A stretch of 64,000 nt of DNA from Saccharothrix ecbatanensis (GCF_014205015.1 NZ_JACHMO010000001.1:5456001-5520000), one strand, 5' to 3'. Counted from the first letter of the stretch, positions 16,026 to 27,252 are shown. Made by a program: numbers and translations. The notes: a model not told the origin generated them from the sequence alone.

Positions 16026-18887
16026 ATGGTCAACGCCGTGGCCTCCCTAAACCGCCTCCGCGGTAGGTGGTCGCTCCCCGCGCTCGTCGTGTTGGTCGCC
16101 CTTGTGGGCGCCTTCGTCGTATGGACGCGCCAGGGAGACGACCCCGCCCCGGTGAGCACCCGCGAAGCGGTGATCGACGTGCCGGAAAGTCCGGACAGCG
16201 ACCGCACCGTGCAGATCGACACAACCCTTTACCTGCCCGAACGCACACCCGCGCCCGCCGTGCTGCTGCCGCACGGCTTCGGCGGCAGCAAGGCGAGCGT
16301 CGCGGCCCAGGCGAACGAGCTCGCGCAGCGCGGGTTCGTGGTGCTGGCCTACTCGGCGCGCGGCTTCGGCCGCAGCAGCGGGCAGATCGCGCTGAACTCG
16401 CTGGACCACGAGGTCCGCGACGCGCGGAAGCTGCTCGACTGGCTGGCCACCCGGGAGGAGGTGGTGACCGACGGTGGCGGTGACCCCAAGGTCGGTGTGA
16501 CCGGCGGCTCGTACGGCGGCGCGCTCGCGCTGTCGCTGGCCGGCGTCGACCAGCGGGTGGACACCATCGCGCCCGTCATCACCTGGAACGACCTCGGCCA
16601 GGCGCTGCTGCCGAACTCGGCGAGCGCCGACGGCGTGGCCGGCGAGACCCCGTCACCCGGCGCGTTCGCCGACGACGGCGTGTTCAAGCGGTCGTGGGCG
16701 GGCATCTTCTTCTCCGCCGGCCTGTCCGGCGCGGACACCGCGAACCCGGGCCAGGAGGCCTCCGAGCCCGGTCAGGACGACGACGACGCGGCCCCTGCGG
16801 CCACTGCGGCCACCACGCCGCCCCAGCAACAGGGCGACCCCCGACCGGCAGGTCCGGTCAACGGCGCCTGCGGCCGTTTCCAGGCCGACGTCTGCGCCGC
16901 GTACACCGAGGTCGCCACCACCGGCAAAGCAGGACCGCAGACCCTCGAAATCCTCCGCCGAGCCTCCCCCTCAGCGGTCACGAACAAGATCACCCAGCCG
17001 ACGCTGCTGGTCCAGGGCGAGCAGGACACCCTGTTCGGCTTGGACCAGGCCGACGCCAACGCCCGCGAGATCGCCGCGAACGGCGCGAAGGTCAAGGTCG
17101 TCTGGTACTCCGGCGGCCACGACGGCGGTTCGCCCGGCCCTGAGCTGCGCGGCCAGATCGCCGACTGGATGGCGTTCCACCTGGAAGGCAAGGGCACCGA
17201 TCCCGGCACGGCGTTCGAGTACACGGTCGTCGGAGCGTTCCGCAGCAGCGGGGCGCCGTCCCTGCGCAACGTCGTCGCACCGAGCTACCCCGGCCTCAAC
17301 GGCGCAGCCCGCACCGAGCGCAAGGACATCGAACTCTCCGGCCGCGAGCAGATCGTGGTCAACCCGGCCGGCGGCAACCCGGCGGCGGTGTCCAGCCTGC
17401 CCGGTCTCGGATCGGCATTGGCCGGGTCGAGCTCCTTGTCGTCCAGGCTCTCCCTCGACCTGCCAGGTCAGGCGGCGGTGTTCCAGAGCGAGCCGCAGAC
17501 CGCGCAGACCCTCCTGACCGGCGCGTCCACCGTGAAACTGCGGGTCGCCGCCGTGCCCGGCCAGCCCGTGCCCCCGGAAGGCGCGGTCCTGTTCGTGAAG
17601 CTGTACGACGCGGACGGCAGCGGCGTGCGGACGCTGCCAGGCTCCGCCGTAGCCCCGGTACGCGTGGCCGTGCCCGCCGACGGCACCCCGGTGGACGTCA
17701 CCGTGACCCTGCCCGGCGCGGTGCGCCCGGTCGAAGCGGACCACCGCCTGCAACTCGTCGTGTCGACCACCGACATGGCGTACGCGAACGCGGAGGAGCC
17801 CGCCGCCTACCGCATCTCCCTGGCCGCACCGACCCTGTCGGTCCCGGTGGTCGCAGGCGTGAACGCGACCAGCGACGTGCCCACCGCGGCCCTCTGGGGC
17901 ATCGCGATCGTCCTGGCCATCGTCGTCATCACCGGCGTGGTGGCCTGGTTCCGCCGCAGGCTGACCGCCGACGTCGACCCGGACCTCGAATCCGTGCCAC
18001 TGGTGATCGAGAACCTGACCAAGTCCTACCCCGGTGGTCTGACCGCCGTGAAGGACCTGTCGTTCCGGGTGGAGCACGGCCAGGTACTAGGTCTGCTCGG
18101 CCCGAACGGCGCGGGCAAGACCACCACGCTGCGCATGTTGATGGGCCTGATCCGGCCGACCGAGGGCGGAATCCGCGTGTTCGGCCACCGGGTGAGCCCA
18201 GGCGCACCCGTGCTGTCCCGGATCGGTTCGTTCGTCGAGGGCTCCGGCTTCCTCCCGCACCTCTCCGGCGCCGAGAACCTGAAGCTCTACTGGGCGGCGA
18301 CCGGCCGTCCGCTGGAGCAGGCGCACATCGAAGAGGCCCTGGAGATCGCGGGCCTCGGCAACGCCGTGAACCGCCGGGTGCGCACCTACAGCCAGGGCAT
18401 GAGGCAGCGGCTGGCGATCGCCCAAGCGATGCTCGGCCTGCCTGACCTGCTCGTGCTGGACGAGCCGACCAACGGCCTCGACCCGCCCCAGATCCACCAG
18501 ATGCGCGAGGTCCTGCGCCGTTACGCGGCGGCGGGCCGAACGGTCCTGGTGTCGTCGCACTTGTTGGCAGAGGTCGAGCAGACGTGTTCGCACGTCGTCG
18601 TCATGCACAAGGGCAAGCTCGTGGCGGCCGGTCTGGTCGACGAGATCGCGACGGGCAGCGGCGAGGCGAGCTTCCGAGTCGACCAACCGGACGAAGCGGC
18701 CACCGTCCTACGCAGCCTGTCCGGCGTGCACGACGTGCACGTGGACGGCGAACAGGTCCACGCCAGCCTCAACGGCATGCCACGCGCGACCGCGTTGCAG
18801 GCCCTCGTGGCAGCAGGCGTCGCCGTGGACCAGGCCGGCCCCCGTCGGCGGTTGGAAGACGCGTTCCTCGAGTTGGTGGGCGAATGA
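16026..18887 (+). CDS. Membrane-anchored alpha/beta hydrolase fused to ABC transporter ATPase
   Basis: This 953-residue fusion has an N-terminal signal-anchor (about 15-33), then a serine hydrolase of the Xaa-Pro dipeptidyl-peptidase/CocE type (about 45-400) with S162 (GGSYGG), D334 (GEQDTLFG) and H365 (GGHDGG). A jelly-roll PepX-C-like domain follows (about 420-605), then a second transmembrane helix (about 620-642) and a complete ABC ATPase (about 660-950) with Walker A (GPNGAGKTT), signature YSQGMRQ and Walker B LLVLDEPTNGLD. Topology predicts the hydrolase outside and the ATPase inside. The next gene, overlapping by 4 nt, encodes the permease. The function is probably export coupled to extracytoplasmic peptide or ester cleavage; the substrate is unknown. 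No strong RBS precedes the ATG at 16026; GTG 16038 is an alternative. Confidence 0.85.
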   Translation: MVNAVASLNRLRGRWSLPALVVLVALVGAFVVWTRQGDDPAPVSTREAVIDVPESPDSDRTVQIDTTLYLPERTPAPAVLLPHGFGGSKASVAAQANELAQRGFVVLAYSARGFGRSSGQIALNSLDHEVRDARKLLDWLATREEVVTDGGGDPKVGVTGGSYGGALALSLAGVDQRVDTIAPVITWNDLGQALLPNSASADGVAGETPSPGAFADDGVFKRSWAGIFFSAGLSGADTANPGQEASEPGQDDDDAAPAATAATTPPQQQGDPRPAGPVNGACGRFQADVCAAYTEVATTGKAGPQTLEILRRASPSAVTNKITQPTLLVQGEQDTLFGLDQADANAREIAANGAKVKVVWYSGGHDGGSPGPELRGQIADWMAFHLEGKGTDPGTAFEYTVVGAFRSSGAPSLRNVVAPSYPGLNGAARTERKDIELSGREQIVVNPAGGNPAAVSSLPGLGSALAGSSSLSSRLSLDLPGQAAVFQSEPQTAQTLLTGASTVKLRVAAVPGQPVPPEGAVLFVKLYDADGSGVRTLPGSAVAPVRVAVPADGTPVDVTVTLPGAVRPVEADHRLQLVVSTTDMAYANAEEPAAYRISLAAPTLSVPVVAGVNATSDVPTAALWGIAIVLAIVVITGVVAWFRRRLTADVDPDLESVPLVIENLTKSYPGGLTAVKDLSFRVEHGQVLGLLGPNGAGKTTTLRMLMGLIRPTEGGIRVFGHRVSPGAPVLSRIGSFVEGSGFLPHLSGAENLKLYWAATGRPLEQAHIEEALEIAGLGNAVNRRVRTYSQGMRQRLAIAQAMLGLPDLLVLDEPTNGLDPPQIHQMREVLRRYAAAGRTVLVSSHLLAEVEQTCSHVVVMHKGKLVAAGLVDEIATGSGEASFRVDQPDEAATVLRSLSGVHDVHVDGEQVHASLNGMPRATALQALVAAGVAVDQAGPRRRLEDAFLELVGE

Positions 18888-19810
18888 GCGAGAACGGTGT
18901 ACACACTGATCCGGCCGCGATCTCCGATCTCACGGACGCGGCGGAGGCCGAGCACTCCTCGGTAGCGCCGGACGGCTCGAAGGTCGGCTACCGAGCAGGC
19001 CGAACCCTGCCCGTCCGGGTCGAGCTGATCCGACAACTACGCCGCAGGCGGACGCAGTTGGTGCTGGGTTTCCTGGTGCTGCTGCCGTTCATCCTGGTGG
19101 TGGCGTTCGAGCTGGGGCAGGCGTCGCCGAACCGCCGTGCGGGCGGTTTCGTGGACCTGGCCACGGCCAGCGGCGTCAACTTCGTGATCCTGACGCTGTT
19201 CGTCAGCGGTGGCTTCCTGCTGCCGATGATCGTGGCGTTGTTCTTCGGCGACACGATCGCGTCCGAGGCGTCGTGGTCGTCGTTGAAGTACTTGCTGGCC
19301 GCACCGATCCCCCGCCACCGCCTGCTCCGGCGCAAGGCCCTGGCCTCCGGCTTGATGTCGGTCTTCGCACTGGCACTCCTGCCCGCGATCGCGCTCGGCG
19401 TCGGCGTCATCTGGTACGGCGCGGGAGAAGCAGTCTCACCAACCGGTGAGGCCGCGTCCTTCGGCGCCGGTGTCTACGGCATTGCGCTGGCCGTCGTCTA
19501 CATCTCGATCCACCTGTTCTGGGTGGCAGGCCTGGCGCTGTACCTCTCGGTGTCGACGGACGCGCCCCTCGGCGCGGTCGGCGGCGCGGTGGTGGCGTCG
19601 ATCGTGTCGCAGATCCTCGACCAGATCACGGCGCTGGAGGGCCTGCGGGACTACCTGCCCACGCACTACGCGTTGGCGTGGGTGGACCTGCTGTCGTCCG
19701 ACGTCGACTGGTCGCAGATGGCGAAGGGCACCTTCTCCGCCCTCGCCTTCGGCTCGTTCTTCACCCTGCTGGCAGCCCGCAAGTTCGCCCGCAAGGACAT
19801 CACCAGCTGA
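18884..19810 (+). CDS. ABC-2 type transporter permease
   Basis: This 308-residue membrane protein has a cytoplasmic N-terminal tail of about 60 residues and about six transmembrane helices (first near 60-78). The cytoplasmic loop EASWSSLKYLLAAPIPRHRLLRRK is typical of ABC-2 permeases. The ATG overlaps the upstream TGA (ATGA), so it is translationally coupled to the hydrolase-ABC ATPase fusion and must form its transmembrane partner. A terminator 7 nt after the stop ends this two-gene operon. Confidence 0.9.
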   Translation: MSENGVHTDPAAISDLTDAAEAEHSSVAPDGSKVGYRAGRTLPVRVELIRQLRRRRTQLVLGFLVLLPFILVVAFELGQASPNRRAGGFVDLATASGVNFVILTLFVSGGFLLPMIVALFFGDTIASEASWSSLKYLLAAPIPRHRLLRRKALASGLMSVFALALLPAIALGVGVIWYGAGEAVSPTGEAASFGAGVYGIALAVVYISIHLFWVAGLALYLSVSTDAPLGAVGGAVVASIVSQILDQITALEGLRDYLPTHYALAWVDLLSSDVDWSQMAKGTFSALAFGSFFTLLAARKFARKDITS

Positions 19811-19817
19811 CCAGGGG

Positions 19818-19852
19818 AAACGGCGCACCGGGACATCCCCGGTGCGCCGTTT
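19818..19852 (+). terminator. Intrinsic terminator after the hydrolase-ABC operon
   Basis: A perfect 15-bp stem (19818-19832 with 19838-19852) and a 5-nt loop ACATC are followed by TCTCT. The element starts 7 nt after the permease stop. Confidence 0.9.
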
Positions 19853-19867
19853 CTCTAAGCTGATCAG

Positions 19868-20257
19868 GTGACTGTCTACACGGACGAGGAAAGCCGGACC
19901 CTGCGCACGGCGGTCTTCGGCGCGATGGTGCTGGTGTCCACCGCGGAGCCGGGTGCCCTGGACGAGGAAAGCCACGCGGGAATCCGTGCCATGGCAACGT
20001 TCTCACCACACCTACGCCACCTCCTGGGCGCCGCCCGCCCCGAACTACCCGCCGGCACCACCACCGACGTGGAAAACGGCGTACTGGAAGCACTGCAGAA
20101 CTCGATGGCAATCCTGGCCACCAAAGCCCCCCAGGAAGCCACCACATTCCCCACCGCCGTACTGGCAATCTGCAACGAAGTCGCCGCAGCCGACGGCCAA
20201 GTAGGCCAAGCCGAACACGAAGCAGTAACCAAGATCCGCGCAGCACTAACCCGATAA
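19868..20257 (+). CDS. Small TerB-like protein
   Basis: This is a 129-residue cytoplasmic helical protein. Its C-terminal stretch (AICNEVAAADGQVGQAEHEAVTKI) resembles the TerB fold pattern of Asp/Gly followed by Glu in tellurite-resistance-type proteins; no function is established. The GTG start at 19868 has no Shine-Dalgarno, but TAAGCT at 19856-19861 is placed as a -10 box for a leaderless transcript beginning at the GTG. ATG 19925 is an alternative start. Codon usage shifts towards more A-ending codons in its last third than in its neighbours. Confidence 0.62.
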   Translation: MTVYTDEESRTLRTAVFGAMVLVSTAEPGALDEESHAGIRAMATFSPHLRHLLGAARPELPAGTTTDVENGVLEALQNSMAILATKAPQEATTFPTAVLAICNEVAAADGQVGQAEHEAVTKIRAALTR

Positions 20258-20294
20258 ACCCCGCCACCCGCACCAAACCGACAGTGGCCGCAGA

Positions 20295-20428
20295 GGCTCG
20301 ATTTGACATGGGTTCGGGTGTCGTAGGCTGGTCGAAGCCGGGCAGGCTTGGCGGACGCTCTTCCCGCCACGCCTGCCCGGCTTTGGCCTGCCTGTGGCGC
20401 CTGTAAGGGCCCCATGTCAAATCGAGCC
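20295..20428. repeat. 134-bp cruciform element with 18-bp perfect terminal inverted repeats
   Basis: GGCTCGATTTGACATGGG at 20295-20312 is repeated perfectly inverted at 20411-20428. Inside is a second strong stem: AGCCGGGCAGGC (20336-20347) pairs with GCCTGCCCGGCT (20371-20382), extended by TGGCGG/CCGCCA to a 9-nt loop. The element sits between the converging TerB-like and uvrB genes and contains no ORF. It could be a MITE- or REP-like element, a structured RNA or a bidirectional terminator. No target-site duplication is evident. Confidence 0.7.
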
Positions 20429-20452
20429 GGCCGCACCGACCGGGGGATACCC

Positions 20453-22612
<2,160 letters not shown>

Positions 22613-22659
22613 GAACACGACGGTACGCCGGGGGTACGACAATCTCCCATCGCCCCAGG

Positions 22660-24003
22660 TCAGCAGTTGCAGTCGCACCCCGAGCAGCCCGAACAGCCCG
22701 AGCAGTCCGGGCACGAGCAGTCCCCGCACGAGTCGTTCGGCTTGCCGCTGAACGGCCCGGGGAAGGGGTCGCGACAGCACTGCTGGCAGGTGCCGCACTG
22801 GTAGAGCACCGCCAGACAGCCCAGGAGGATGCCGCGGCTCACCGGCGGCTCCTTCAGCTTGGGCCAGCACCACAGCCCGCTACCGGGCTTCATCGGCCCA
22901 CCGCCGCGCTTCTTCTTGCCACCGCTCGGCGGCTCAGGCGGCCCCCCGCCACCCGGCGCGCCCGGCGGCGGCACATGACCAGGCGGCGGCACGCTCCCGG
23001 GATGAACGGGCTGCCCATACTGCCCGGGCGGCGGGTACGGACCCGGTTGCCCATAAGGCCCAGGCGGCGGGTACATCCCCGGCCCAGGCTGCCACCCAGG
23101 CGGCGGAGGCGGGTTGTGCACGTGCGGCCCACCCGCACCCCCATGCCCATGCCCATGCGACTCACCAAAAGCCCGCCGAATCGACTCCTGCACCTCATGC
23201 ACCAACAGCACGTGCACCAGCCGGTCGTCCGCGAACTCCACTTCCTTCAAAGCGAGCTTGATCCCCAACGCCGCGTCATCGCACAACCGCCGCGCCTCGT
23301 CCACCGTCGTCCCAGTAGCCGACAACGGGTTCCAAGCCCCAGAAGCCCGATCAGCCTCCAGGTCCTCCACCGCGTCCAGCAGGTGCGCCGTCCGCCCGAA
23401 CAGCCGCCCCACCTCGCGCAACGGCTCCGCGTTCCCCGGCCGCCCGGCCAACACGGCGGTCTGCGCCACAGCCTCCCCCGCTGCCGTCTCCGTCGGCTCG
23501 GTCACCACGACCACCGACGACCCCACCCCAGCCGACGCCTCGACAGACGACTGCCGCCGCACCGCGTCCACCAGCACAGCCGTGTCAAACCCCAGGTCCA
23601 ACCCGGTGGCCGAGGCCTGCGCGGCCCACCGCCGCGCCACCTGCCTCCCGACCCCACGCATCGGCGCACGCGCGAACACGCCATCACCATCGGACACGTG
23701 GTCGCCGACCTTCGCCGACGCCAGCACCAGCGACACCGTCGCGGCCAACCGCGCACCAGCCCCCACGGCCACGTCCGCCGACTGCATCCCACGCAGCGCG
23801 CACGGCCCCGCGGCACGCCTCGACCGTCCCACCTGCGCCTCGACCAGCGCGGAGATGACCAGACCGTCGTAATTGGTGACCACCCGCGCCATGTGGCCGT
23901 GGTCGTCGCGCAACGCCAGGCACAACCCGCACAGGTGGGCCAGCCAGGACTCTCGCAGCTCAGGGCCCAGGCGGTTGCGACAAGGGCGGATGATGCCGAA
24001 CAT
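22660..24003 (-). CDS. DUF5685 family protein with cysteine-rich tail
   Basis: This is a 447-residue protein. Residues 1-290 form a helical domain starting [17 protein letters not shown], with a CGLC motif near residue 25, as in DUF5685 proteins of actinobacteria. Residues about 290-390 are a Gly/Pro-rich linker with [14 protein letters not shown] repeats, followed by a possible short membrane-associated segment ([12 protein letters not shown]). The last 52 residues hold 14 cysteines, many as CSGCSGC or CDC, suggesting metal binding. The function is unknown. It lies 47 nt upstream of uvrB on the same strand, and 108 bp separates its start from the start of the divergent DUF402-like gene. Confidence 0.8.
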   Translation of the reverse strand: MFGIIRPCRNRLGPELRESWLAHLCGLCLALRDDHGHMARVVTNYDGLVISALVEAQVGRSRRAAGPCALRGMQSADVAVGAGARLAATVSLVLASAKVGDHVSDGDGVFARAPMRGVGRQVARRWAAQASATGLDLGFDTAVLVDAVRRQSSVEASAGVGSSVVVVTEPTETAAGEAVAQTAVLAGRPGNAEPLREVGRLFGRTAHLLDAVEDLEADRASGAWNPLSATGTTVDEARRLCDDAALGIKLALKEVEFADDRLVHVLLVHEVQESIRRAFGESHGHGHGGAGGPHVHNPPPPPGWQPGPGMYPPPGPYGQPGPYPPPGQYGQPVHPGSVPPPGHVPPPGAPGGGGPPEPPSGGKKKRGGGPMKPGSGLWCWPKLKEPPVSRGILLGCLAVLYQCGTCQQCCRDPFPGPFSGKPNDSCGDCSCPDCSGCSGCSGCDCNC

Positions 24004-24111
24004 GGCAGGAAGACTAAGCGATCATCATCCTTTTGGGTGACAGGAAGGGGCATCCCAGGAGGGTCGTTGCCTAAAGTCGCTCTTGTGACGTCGAGTGCCG
24101 CCGGGACCCGC

Positions 24112-24624
24112 ATGCACATCCACCCGCCGAAGATCGAGTACTTCGACCTCGACGCGAAGAGCAACACCGATCCCAAGGGCTACCTGCGCGGGGTCGAGGA
24201 GTACCGGCTGACGCAGGACGGCCTGTACATGTTCCGCCCGGTGCCCGGCCACCCGCACCTCACCCACTTCGAGTCCTGGCTGCTGCCCGCGCACGGCCTG
24301 CGGCTGACCCGGCAGTCCTGGCACCCCGGCCACGAGCGCGACTACGACCTGTACGTGGACGTGGTCGAGATCAGCTCCAGCGGTTCGGTGTGGAAGACCG
24401 TCGACCTGTACCTGGACCTGGTCGTGCGCACCGGCCGGAGCGTGACCGTGCTGGACACCGACGAGCTGCTGACCGCCCTCGACCAGGGCCTCGTCCAGGC
24501 TGACCGGGCGCAGTGGGCGCTGGAGACGACGTACCGCGCGGTGGCCGGGATCGCGGCGCACGGGCACGACGCGGTGCGCTGGCTCGCGTCCCAGGGCACG
24601 GTCACGACATGGCGTCCCCGGTAA
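24112..24624 (+). CDS. DUF402 family protein
   Basis: This 170-residue beta-rich protein (HIHPPKIEYFDLDAK, YDLYVDVVEIS, YLDLVVRTGRSVTVLDTDELLTAL) matches the DUF402 fold seen in nucleoside phosphatases and in the FomD-like family. Whether the catalytic acidic cluster is complete cannot be judged by eye. The start could also be GTG 24085, nine residues earlier; ATG 24112 is preferred because homologues begin with MHIHPPK. It is divergent from the DUF5685/uvrB operon, and a paralogue follows on the same strand. Confidence 0.75.
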   Translation: MHIHPPKIEYFDLDAKSNTDPKGYLRGVEEYRLTQDGLYMFRPVPGHPHLTHFESWLLPAHGLRLTRQSWHPGHERDYDLYVDVVEISSSGSVWKTVDLYLDLVVRTGRSVTVLDTDELLTALDQGLVQADRAQWALETTYRAVAGIAAHGHDAVRWLASQGTVTTWRPR

Positions 24625-24761
24625 TACAGACGGTCACACTTGCTGGTCAACCGCCATCGGTGTCCCGTCACCTGATAGAGACCGCGTACCACACAGACCG
24701 TGATGTAACGAATCAACCCGCATAGTTACGCGGAGCACATCTCCGGCTACCCTCGGGTCGC

Positions 24762-25280
24762 GTGGGAGCGGTCATCACACCTCAGCTGGTCGACGTTGTC
24801 GACACCGTCAGCGCAGTTCGCAGCTACTCCAGTGGGATGTCGCGGTACCTGTCTACCTGTCGGGTGGAGCCCTGGGGTCTGCGGCTCGAATGCCCCACCC
24901 CGGACGATCCGTTCTCCGATTCCGAGGTCACCTGGTTGATGCCCGAGCTCGGGCTCCGGCTGACCCACCACCGGCCCCGTTCACGGCACGCGCGCAGCGG
25001 TCCGAGCGTGCTCAGCGCGGTCCGCGTCCAGCGTGACGGTCGCTCGTGGCGCACGACGGACCTGCTGCTGGGCCTGGCCGTGCCGGGTGGCACGACCGCG
25101 CGGATCGTGCGCTGCGAGGAGTTCGCCGCCGCCGTCGCCGGACGCGTCCTCGGCCCCGCCGACGCCGACCAGGCGCTGCGCACCGTGCACCGCACCCTGG
25201 AGGAGGTCAGCCTGCACCGGCACGACCTCCGCTCGTGGCTGACCCACCGGGGCATCTACGACATGTGGCCGTCGCTCTAG
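24762..25280 (+). CDS. DUF402-like paralogue
   Basis: This 172-residue protein is a diverged relative of the preceding gene. The same order of elements is seen (VEPWGLRLECP, WLMPELGLRLTHH, WRTTDLLLGLAVPGG, EEFAAAVAGRVLGPADADQALRTVHRTLEEV, WLTHRGIYDMWP). It is separated by 137 bp with its own likely promoter region. It starts at GTG 24762. The function is unknown; tandem arrangement implies duplication and divergence. Confidence 0.7.
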   Translation: MGAVITPQLVDVVDTVSAVRSYSSGMSRYLSTCRVEPWGLRLECPTPDDPFSDSEVTWLMPELGLRLTHHRPRSRHARSGPSVLSAVRVQRDGRSWRTTDLLLGLAVPGGTTARIVRCEEFAAAVAGRVLGPADADQALRTVHRTLEEVSLHRHDLRSWLTHRGIYDMWPSL

Positions 25281-25336
25281 CAACGTCGCTCTGGTAGTAA
25301 CCGCCTACAACCTGAACGCCTACGAACGCTGAACGC

Positions 25337-26509
25337 CTACGGCCGCGCGCCCCCGTAGAACGCATCCACCCTCGCCGTAGCCGCCGCCATCCAAGAATCC
25401 TTGGACTCGCCGTACGCGAACCCGTCCACGTCACCCTTGTGCTGCTCGGCCAGCTCCAGCTTCAGCGCCGCGTACTCCTCCCGCGCCCGCTCGTCGGCCC
25501 GCAGCCAGTCGCGGAACCGGATCGCCCAGTTCCACGCCGGCCCGCCCTCCACCCGGACGTGCAGGTTGACCCGCCGACCCGGGTCCGCACCCGCGTGCAG
25601 CCGCTTGTGCCAGTCCTCCGGCGCGTCACCCTCGTACCGCACGGTGTCCTCGCCGATCCCCAGGCTCGGGAACCCGGCCGGCGCGAGCGACTCCTCCAAC
25701 CCGGCGGCCTCTTCCAGCGACGTCACGCCGAGCTGGAAGTCCAGCACGTCCTTGGCCGCGAGCCCCGGCACAGCCGTGGAGCCGATGTGCTCGACCCGCC
25801 GCCCGCCCGCCGCCAGCCGGATGCGTGCCGCGACCCGTTCCGCCTGCACCGGCCACGTCTCGTCGTACGGCACCACGATCGGCGGACCGGCCGCGTACCG
25901 GCGCAGCCTGATGTTCGACTCGTACCGCACCAGCCGATCCGCCCACAACGCGTCGACCTGCGCCTGCACCACGTCCCTCGGCCCGGAGTTGTCCAGCCAC
26001 ACGTCCGCCACCGCCCGGCGGCGCTCGTCGTCGGCCTGCGCGGCGATGCGGCGGCGTGCGTCCTCCTCCGCCATACCCCGGTCACGCAGCCGGGCGAGGC
26101 GCTGGTCGAGGTCCGCGTGCACGATCAGCACCAGGTGGTAGAGCGGCGCCATGCCGTTCTCGACCAGCAGCGGCACGTCGTGCACCACGATCGCGTCCTC
26201 GGGCGCGGCGGCGAGCAACTGTGCCGTGCGGGCCGCGATCTTGGGGTGCGTGATGCCGTTCAGCGTGGCCAGGGACTTCTCGTCGCCGAACACCTTGGCC
26301 GCGAGGGCCGGCCGGTTCAGCGCGCCGTCGGCGTCCAGGACGTCCGGGCCGAACGCCTCGACGATCTCGCGGAGGCCGTCGGTGCCGGGTTCGACCACCT
26401 CCCGGGCCAGCCGGTCGGAGTCGATGACCACCGCTCCGTGCTCGGCGAGCCTGCCCGCCACCGTCGACTTGCCCGACCCGATTCCCCCGGAGAGCCCCAC
26501 GCGCAACAT
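25337..26509 (-). CDS. coaE: Dephospho-CoA kinase fused to GrpB/UPF0157 domain
   Basis: This is a 390-residue bifunctional-looking protein. Residues 1-200 are dephospho-CoA kinase, the last step of coenzyme A synthesis (P-loop GLSGGIGSGKST at 5-16; the DSDRLAREVVEPG CoA-binding segment; the lid DRGMAEEDARRRIAAQ). Residues about 215-390 form a GrpB/UPF0157 nucleotidyltransferase-like domain (VVPYDETWPVQAERV; VEHIGSTAVPGLAAKDVLDFQ). The same fusion is known in mycobacteria and relatives. The ATG at 26509 is set by the conserved MLRVGLSGG start. The stop codon lies within a short tandem duplication. The rpsA-coaE-uvrB order matches mycobacteria. Confidence 0.95.
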   Translation of the reverse strand: MLRVGLSGGIGSGKSTVAGRLAEHGAVVIDSDRLAREVVEPGTDGLREIVEAFGPDVLDADGALNRPALAAKVFGDEKSLATLNGITHPKIAARTAQLLAAAPEDAIVVHDVPLLVENGMAPLYHLVLIVHADLDQRLARLRDRGMAEEDARRRIAAQADDERRRAVADVWLDNSGPRDVVQAQVDALWADRLVRYESNIRLRRYAAGPPIVVPYDETWPVQAERVAARIRLAAGGRRVEHIGSTAVPGLAAKDVLDFQLGVTSLEEAAGLEESLAPAGFPSLGIGEDTVRYEGDAPEDWHKRLHAGADPGRRVNLHVRVEGGPAWNWAIRFRDWLRADERAREEYAALKLELAEQHKGDVDGFAYGESKDSWMAAATARVDAFYGGARP

Positions 26510-26581
26510 GGCGACCAGCCTGCCATGCCCTGCCCAACCCCCAGCACCCAAACCCAGCGCCCAACCCCCAGCGCCGAACCC

Positions 26582-27196
26582 TCAGGCGTCCTCGATAGGC
26601 GTCATCGACTGCTGGGCCAAAGCCGCGAGGAAGATCCCGACCTGGTCGTCCGGCAACACGCCGACCTTCGCGCGGCTCACGAACGTGGTCTTGCCCAGCG
26701 ACCCGATGAGCAGCCGCTCGTCCTTCGTGCTGACCAGCGACGCCTTCACCTTGCCCACGTCCATCTGCGTGACCGAAGCGCCGTCCTCGCGTTCGGCGGC
26801 CACGCTCTCCTCGACCCGGGTGCCGGCAGCCGCGGGATCCGCGTAGGTGGCCAGGCCGACGACGACGGGCGCGGCGCCGAGGGGCTGGCGTTCACCGAGG
26901 CCGTAGTAGCAGTCGACCTTCCCGGTCCGGGCGAGCGAAGGCTCCGGGATGCCGATGATCGTTCTCAACTCGCCGGGCAGCTCACGGCCGAGGAACTTGT
27001 GCACGCTCGCCACGGGCACGATCAGCTCGCAGTCGTCCGGCAAGGGTCTGTCGGTCATCTGCGGCGCTCTGGTGAACGTCGTCGGCGGCAGGATCGTCGG
27101 GATCTGCGGAGCGGCCGGGGGCGGCCGCATCTCGGTGGCGCACGCCGTACACACGAGCACCACCACAGCCGCCAACACCGTCGTCCGCACGCTCAT
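26582..27196 (-). CDS. Secreted lipoprotein of unknown function (DUF3558-like)
   Basis: This 204-residue protein has a lipoprotein signal peptide ending VLVCTAC, with C19 as the lipidated residue. A proline-rich spacer follows, then a globular domain with two further cysteines (DDCELIVPVASVHKFLG; VDCYYGLGERQ). The pattern of an early Cys near the lipidation site and a CYYG-type motif resembles actinobacterial DUF3558 lipoproteins; this assignment is tentative. It lies between coaE and rpsA on the same strand. The 70 bp after its stop is C-rich and repetitive. Confidence 0.65.
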   Translation of the reverse strand: MSVRTTVLAAVVVLVCTACATEMRPPPAAPQIPTILPPTTFTRAPQMTDRPLPDDCELIVPVASVHKFLGRELPGELRTIIGIPEPSLARTGKVDCYYGLGERQPLGAAPVVVGLATYADPAAAGTRVEESVAAEREDGASVTQMDVGKVKASLVSTKDERLLIGSLGKTTFVSRAKVGVLPDDQVGIFLAALAQQSMTPIEDA

Positions 27197-27252
27197 AGGA
27201 CTCTTAACTTAACGCACCACAACGACTTCGCACCGCTTAGAAGCCGAAACGA

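Noticed and set aside
20295..20428. Calling the cruciform a transposable MITE outright
   Set aside because: No target-site duplication is visible and copy number cannot be seen from one window, so it is listed only as a repeat.
19876..20436. Minus-strand frame through the TerB-like gene and the cruciform
   Set aside because: It runs through both arms of the palindrome and opposite a more protein-like plus-strand gene.
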